From Halorubrum sodomense (lineage in GTDB: Archaea > Halobacteriota > Halobacteria > Halobacteriales > Haloferacaceae), in assembly GCF_900111935.1 (NCBI RefSeq), contig NZ_FOYN01000001.1, forward strand, positions 434,001-498,000: a stretch of DNA of 64,000 bases, given 5' to 3'. The notes below the pieces were generated by a model. It worked only from the letters and a program-made list of their open reading frames with translations, was not told the origin of the DNA and made no database searches. Each line of letters begins with the position of its first letter. Position 1 is the first letter of the stretch. Positions 59,995-64,000 of the stretch are shown in pieces. A program made the translations under genes and the position numbers.

Positions 59995-60417
59995 ATGGGA
60001 CTGGGCTCGGACATGTACCGGCAGCAGATCCTCGACCACTACAAGAACCCCCGTAACTACGGGGAACTCGAGGATCCGGACTTCACGCACGTCGGCGAGA
60101 ACCCCTCCTGCGGCGACACGATCCGGATGGACGTCCAGCTCGACGACGCCGAAGAGACCGTGGAGACGGTCCGGTTCACCGGCGACGGCTGCGCAATCTC
60201 GATGGCCTCCGCGAGCATGCTCTCGGAACGGCTCCACGGGATGTCGGTCGACGAGTTAGACGCCCTCGACACCGACGACATCACCGAGATGCTCGGCGTC
60301 GACATCTCCCCGATGCGCGTGAAGTGCGCGGTGCTCGGCCGACAGGTCGCACAGGACGGCTCGAAGATCCACCGCGGCGAGCTCGACCCGGACGACCGCA
60401 CGATCACGGAGGAGTAG
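59995..60417 (+). CDS. Iron-sulfur cluster scaffold, IscU/SufU type
   Basis: 140 residues. The three cluster ligands Cys39, Cys66 and Cys111 and the modulating Asp41 are present (NPSCGDTIRMDV, GDGCAISMASASML, RVKCAVLGRQ). Cys66 sits in the usual GxGC context. It lacks the long insert of bacterial SufU between the second and third Cys. It assembles clusters for transfer to client proteins. The start MGLGSDMYRQQIL is the family start. Confidence 0.93.
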   Translation: MGLGSDMYRQQILDHYKNPRNYGELEDPDFTHVGENPSCGDTIRMDVQLDDAEETVETVRFTGDGCAISMASASMLSERLHGMSVDELDALDTDDITEMLGVDISPMRVKCAVLGRQVAQDGSKIHRGELDPDDRTITEE

Positions 60418-60508
60418 CCTCGACGCTCCGAGGAGGGCGTCGACCGCTCTCGCGGTTCGCCGTCTCGAGCCCACCGGACTTTTGCCCGCGAAAGACGTTC
60501 GTCCGCCC

Positions 60509-61246
60509 ATGAGCGACGGCTTCGACAAGGAGGCGGAACGCGAGAAGCTCCGCGAGAAGTTCGCGGAGGACGAGAAGAAGCGCGAGCACACCCAGCGGAT
60601 GTCGGAGCTCCTCCTGAAGGGCGCGACGATGACGAACCGGCACTGCGAGGAGTGCGGCGATCCCATCTTCCGACACGACGGCCGCGAGTTCTGCCCCACC
60701 TGCGGGAACGAGATCGGCGGCGCGGCCGGCGCGGGCGACGCGGTCGACGCTCCGGACGACGCGACCGAGGCCCGGGACGCTCCGGACGACGCGACCGAGG
60801 CCCGGGACGCTCCGGGCGACGCGACCGAGGCCCCGGACGGGGCGACCTCGACGTCGGCCGACGAGAGCGCGGAGGGCGCCGTCGACGCCGCGGCCGAGAA
60901 CGGCGCGGTCGGCTCCGACGCGGTCGACTCCGACGCGGTCGACTCCAACTCGGTCGGTTCCCGCGCGAACGGGCCCGCCCGGCCGCAGTCGCCTCCGTCG
61001 GCGGCCGGGTCGTCGGGAGGGTCGGCGTCGCCACGGGAACGGTCGCCGCGGGGGTCCGAGCCACAGCGGTCGCCCCCGTCGCAGTCGGCCGACGACGAAG
61101 GGATCGGAGCCGCTCGCGCGTCGCTGACGCGCACGCTGACTCGGTTCGCTCGCGCCGCCGAGGAGACGGACGACCCGCGGCGCGCCCGCGACCACCTCGA
61201 AGCGGCCCGCGAGGCGGCCGAGGCGCTCGCGGCGCTGAACCGGTAA
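60509..61246 (+). CDS. Autoantigen p27-like zinc-ribbon protein with disordered tail
   Basis: 245 residues. The N-terminal region (about 1-70) resembles the Sjogren/scleroderma autoantigen 1 (p27) family: MSELLLKGATMTNRHCEECG, with zinc ligands Cys46, Cys49, Cys62 and Cys65. The middle (about 75-205) is disordered and includes three in-frame 30-bp repeats (60746-60835) encoding a DAPDDATEAR unit. A helical C-terminus follows (TRTLTRFARAAEETDDPRRA). It is possibly involved in RNA or chromatin function; unproven. Confidence 0.78.
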   Translation: MSDGFDKEAEREKLREKFAEDEKKREHTQRMSELLLKGATMTNRHCEECGDPIFRHDGREFCPTCGNEIGGAAGAGDAVDAPDDATEARDAPDDATEARDAPGDATEAPDGATSTSADESAEGAVDAAAENGAVGSDAVDSDAVDSNSVGSRANGPARPQSPPSAAGSSGGSASPRERSPRGSEPQRSPPSQSADDEGIGAARASLTRTLTRFARAAEETDDPRRARDHLEAAREAAEALAALNR

Positions 61247-61338
61247 TCGGCGGTGAGACACCGCTTCGGGGGAACAGTTGGAGGGACCGAAGAATCGGAG
61301 AGCCGGCGGATCGGGGATCCGGCTCGGTAGCGCTGACG

Positions 61339-61626
61339 TTAGGCCCGAACCGGCGAGCCGGCCGGCTCCGCCTCGGCCCAGCTCGGCTCGTCGCGGAGCA
61401 GCGCGTGGACGATCCGGACGACCGCGTCGAGGTCCGCCTCGCCGTCGATCTCGCCGCGCTCCGCGCGCCGGACGAACCGATCGACTTCCTCCAGCGTCAC
61501 CGATCCCGCGGCGACGGCGCCGGTGATCGTCTCCGTGTCGCTTTCGAGCGCGTTCAACAGTTCGGGCGACGGGTCCGGGTCGGACGAGGCGGGGCGCGAC
61601 GAGCGGTCTGCCTTTGCGGCTGTCAT
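61339..61626 (-). CDS. Small helical hypothetical protein
   Basis: 95 residues: disordered start, then two helical segments (LLNALESDTETITGAVAAGS, VRRAERGEIDGEADLDAVVR). Upstream, the spacer (61627-61680) is AT-rich with gagttaatatattatt, which can serve as its promoter. No known motif is recognised. It is convergent with the p27-like gene. Confidence 0.6.
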   Translation of the reverse strand: MTAAKADRSSRPASSDPDPSPELLNALESDTETITGAVAAGSVTLEEVDRFVRRAERGEIDGEADLDAVVRIVHALLRDEPSWAEAEPAGSPVRA

Positions 61627-61794
61627 TCTCGATAGTTACTACATAGCGAGTTAATATATTATTACCGGTACTAGTCGGTTTTCTGTCAGTTCTGTGCCGG
61701 TCGTCGAGCGAGGCGAACCGACGCTTCGGCGCTCGAACCGGACACGCCGAGAGAATTCCCACACCCCCGGTCGATCCGTGTAATCAGATGGCCG

Positions 61795-63159
61795 CTACCG
61801 TCCGCTCTCGACGGCGACTCGCATGTCCTTCGCCAGCCGCTCGGCGCGGTCGGCGTCGGCGGACTCGGCGTAGATCCGGATCTTCGGTTCGGTGCCGGAG
61901 GGACGGACGAGCACCCACGCGTCGCCGTAGTCGAGCCGGTAGCCGTCGGTCGTGTTCGGCTCCGCGTCGGCGGTCTCGACGTAGGCCCGGGCGGCCGAGA
62001 GCATCTCGTCGCGCTCGTCGTCGTCCGCGTACTCGACGTTCGCCCGCACGAAGTGGTAGTCGGCGTACGGCGCGATCACCTCGCTGACGGGGGCGCCGTC
62101 CGCGGCCGCGAGCAGTTCGAGGAACCGCGCGCCGATGTACGCCCCGTCGCGTGAGAGCCGATACGGCGGGAAGAAGACGCCCCCGTTCCCCTCGCCGGCG
62201 ACCGGGACGTTCGTCCCCTCCTCGTGGAGCTCGCGCGTCCGGGTGACGATGTTCGTGGCGCCGATGGGCGTCAGCTCGAGGTCCGCGTCGTTGTCGGCGC
62301 AGACGTCGACGAGCCGCTGCGAGACGTTGACCGCGCTGACGACCGCGTCGCCCGGTTCGAGACAGGCGTCGGCCATCGCCGCGAAGGAGGTGTCGCCGTC
62401 GACGAACTCCCCCGCCTCGTCGACGAAGACCGCCCGGTCCGCGTCGCCGTCGTGCGCGATCCCGACGTCGGCGTCGGAGGTCGCGACCAGCCGGGAGAGC
62501 GCCCCGAGGTTCTCCGGGACCGGCTCGGAGTCGCGACCGGGGAAGTGGCCGTCCGGCGTCGCGTTCACCGTCAGCACCTCGCAGCCGAGTTCGCGGTAGA
62601 TCTGCGGTGACGCCACGGAGGCCGCCCCGTGACCGGGGTCGACCGCGACCGTGAGGTCGGCGTCGGCGATCGCGCCGCGGTCGACCGCGGCGATAAGCTG
62701 GTCGACGTAGTCGTCGACCGCCCCTTCGATCGGCGTCGTCGCGCCGGCGGACCGCCAGTCGGCGTGATCGTACTCGTCGTCGAGGACGCGCCGTTCGATC
62801 CGTTCTAACACGTCGACGGAGAGCTCCACGCCGTCGTCGCCGACGAGCTTGATCCCGTTGAACTCCGGGGGGTTGTGCGAGGCGGTGACGAGCACGGCGG
62901 GGATCCCCGCGGCCTCGCAGTAGTTGCCGACCGCGGGCGTGGGGACGACGCCGAGGCGGTCGACGTCGCACCCGACCGCGGCGAGCCCGCTCGCGGCCGC
63001 GTTCGCGAACAGCTCGCCGGTGGTCCGCGTGTCGCGCGCGACGGCGACGCGGTCCGCGTCCCACACCGTCCCGGCCGCCTTCGCGATGTCGAGGACGAGC
63101 GCGGGCGTGAGGTACCGCAGCGCGACCCCGCGGATGCCGCTGGATCCGAACAGCTCCAT
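61795..63159 (-). CDS. glmM: Phosphoglucosamine mutase / phosphohexomutase family (GlmM-like)
   Basis: 454 residues. Interconverts glucosamine-6-phosphate and glucosamine-1-phosphate, or related hexose phosphates, toward UDP-sugar precursors for glycans. The active phosphoserine is Ser94 in VTASHNPPEFNG; metal-binding DGDADR is at 237-242; sugar-binding GEGNGGVFFP follows; phosphate-binding RPSGTEPKIRIYAES lies near the end. Paralogues in haloarchaea are common, so the specificity (glucosamine, glucose or mannose) remains a prediction. Confidence 0.88.
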   Translation of the reverse strand: MELFGSSGIRGVALRYLTPALVLDIAKAAGTVWDADRVAVARDTRTTGELFANAAASGLAAVGCDVDRLGVVPTPAVGNYCEAAGIPAVLVTASHNPPEFNGIKLVGDDGVELSVDVLERIERRVLDDEYDHADWRSAGATTPIEGAVDDYVDQLIAAVDRGAIADADLTVAVDPGHGAASVASPQIYRELGCEVLTVNATPDGHFPGRDSEPVPENLGALSRLVATSDADVGIAHDGDADRAVFVDEAGEFVDGDTSFAAMADACLEPGDAVVSAVNVSQRLVDVCADNDADLELTPIGATNIVTRTRELHEEGTNVPVAGEGNGGVFFPPYRLSRDGAYIGARFLELLAAADGAPVSEVIAPYADYHFVRANVEYADDDERDEMLSAARAYVETADAEPNTTDGYRLDYGDAWVLVRPSGTEPKIRIYAESADADRAERLAKDMRVAVESGR

Positions 63160-63289
63160 GCGGGGCCATCCGCCGGCCGAGGGGAAAGCGGTTCCGAACC
63201 GGTCCGGCGCCGACGTGTCGACCGGGTGACTCCCGACTCGATCCGTCGCGACGCGTGCGGTTCATCCCGATGGCGCTCGTCGGTCCCGT

Positions 63290-63880
63290 ATGGACCACAC
63301 GCGACGCGACGCGCTCGTCGGAAGCGCGCTCGCTCTCTCGGTCGCGACGGCGGGCTGTCTCGACTTCGCCGCGGGCGAGGGGCCGCAGGGGCCCGACGGG
63401 ACGCCGCCGACGCTGGACTGCGACGACGACGCGTTCGTCCGCCTCGATCGGCCGTTCGAGGGGTCGGTCACCGAGACGGTCGTCGAGACCGACGCGACCA
63501 CGCTGGAGCTCTCCACCGAGGGGACGACCGAGACGTACGGGCAGTCCCTTCGGCTCATCCTCCGGAACACCGGCGACGACCCGGCGCCCACGCTCGGCGA
63601 GTTCGCGTACTCGATCCAGCGCGAGACGGGCGACGGGTGGCTCGACGTCCGCGGGTCGACGACCGGCGAAGCGGTCGAACTGCCCCGAACCGAGGTGTCC
63701 CTCGACGCCGGTTCGACGTACTCCTGGGACCTCACGCTGACGGAGGCGGGTATCGCCGACGCGGTCGACGGCCTCGATCTGACCGTCTGTCCGCCGCTGG
63801 GGCCGGGGATCTATCGGTTCGTCTACTGGGGGGTCGTCGGCGCGCCGCCGATCGGCGCGGAGTTCGAACTGGTCGGGTGA
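63290..63880 (+). CDS. Secreted lipoprotein, hypothetical
   Basis: 196 residues with a twin-arginine-like start (TRRDALVGSALALSVAT) and a lipobox ending in Cys23 (ATAGC). The mature part is beta-rich (VTETVVETDATTLELSTEG, QSLRLILRNTGDDP) and ends IGAEFELVG; it resembles an Ig-like fold. It is probably anchored to the outer membrane face. The function is unknown. Confidence 0.78.
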   Translation: MDHTRRDALVGSALALSVATAGCLDFAAGEGPQGPDGTPPTLDCDDDAFVRLDRPFEGSVTETVVETDATTLELSTEGTTETYGQSLRLILRNTGDDPAPTLGEFAYSIQRETGDGWLDVRGSTTGEAVELPRTEVSLDAGSTYSWDLTLTEAGIADAVDGLDLTVCPPLGPGIYRFVYWGVVGAPPIGAEFELVG

Positions 63881-63927
63881 GGCCGGCTCGCCGTCGGTCG
63901 GTCCCGGACCGCACCGCGGCACCCGGT

Positions 63928-64000
63928 TCAGAACGGCTGCCAGTCGGAGGGTTTGCCGACCCGGCCGCGGACGCGAAACTCTCGCTCGTCGTCGTCGACG
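63928..64000 (-). CDS. C-terminal end of an unidentified gene (cut by window edge)
   Basis: On the minus strand the last 23 codons read DDDEREFRVRGRVGKPSDWQ, then PF and a stop (TGA at 63928-63930). The frame is open to the window edge and has haloarchaeal codon use. Too little is visible to name the protein. Confidence 0.5.
   Translation of the reverse strand, partial: VDDDEREFRVRGRVGKPSDWQPF

Overview
The window is a high-G+C chromosomal segment of a halophilic archaeon (class Halobacteria), most likely Halorubrum or a close relative. The predicted proteins are strongly acidic. Many starts lie about 25-35 bases below a TATA-like box, as in leaderless transcripts. Information genes are archaeal (TmcA, ribosomal protein S19e, Gins51, PriS, archaeal DnaG, GatD). 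Exported proteins carry twin-arginine/lipobox signals or a PGF-CTERM tail. The genus is inferred from gene content and style; no rRNA or tRNA gene was seen.

Layout. 0-3.8 kb: tmcA, a UPF0179 protein and a nucleoside phosphorylase. 3.8-9.8 kb: an accessory island bounded by a perfect 14-bp inverted repeat. It holds a decayed transposase, a ModE-like regulator and a complete WtpABC tungstate/molybdate ABC transporter. 9.8-21.8 kb: a pilin-like surface protein, HMG-CoA synthase, S19e, PEP carboxylase, a Rieske protein, a PGF-CTERM surface protein, an inositol-phosphatase-family enzyme and small conserved genes. 21.8-25.5 kb: two copies of a divergent cassette, an exported DUF1102 protein facing a DUF7344 winged-helix membrane protein. 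The first copy is collapsed by a deletion that removed both 5' ends. 25.5-31.1 kb: a beta-CASP nuclease, Gins51-PriS, a 48-residue protein, a candidate small RNA and a PadR regulator. 31.2-46 kb: GatD and a GNAT enzyme, membrane proteins, a type IV prepilin peptidase, DnaG, a DUF3311/sodium-solute symporter pair, small enzymes, a MATE exporter and a HEAT-repeat protein. 46-52.8 kb: a secreted phospholipase-D-like protein, a RecJ-like DHH protein, a JAMM protease overlapping RibL, a CtaA-like/CtaB fusion and a SelW-like protein. 53-59 kb: a membrane gene broken by an amber codon, a copper-type P-ATPase and a ba3-type cytochrome oxidase operon with small subunits. 59-64 kb: thioredoxin, IscU/SufU scaffold, a p27-like zinc-ribbon protein, a phosphoglucosamine-mutase-family enzyme and a lipoprotein.

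Main unexplained structure. Four copies of one dispersed element lie between genes: a window-edge fragment, two long copies of about 236 and 265 bp, and one short derivative. The long copies keep the same nested hairpins while the bases change in a compensating way, so the element probably acts as a folded RNA or as a structured mobile sequence. Other leads are the inverted-repeat island, the collapsed DUF1102/DUF7344 cassette, a candidate small RNA at 30404-30471 and the amber-interrupted membrane gene.

Functional links. HMG-CoA synthase feeds isoprenoid lipid synthesis. The CtaA/CtaB fusion, P-ATPase and ba3 operon together suggest a haem-copper oxidase assembly neighbourhood. The prepilin peptidase could process pilin-like proteins such as the one at 10.1-11.4 kb.
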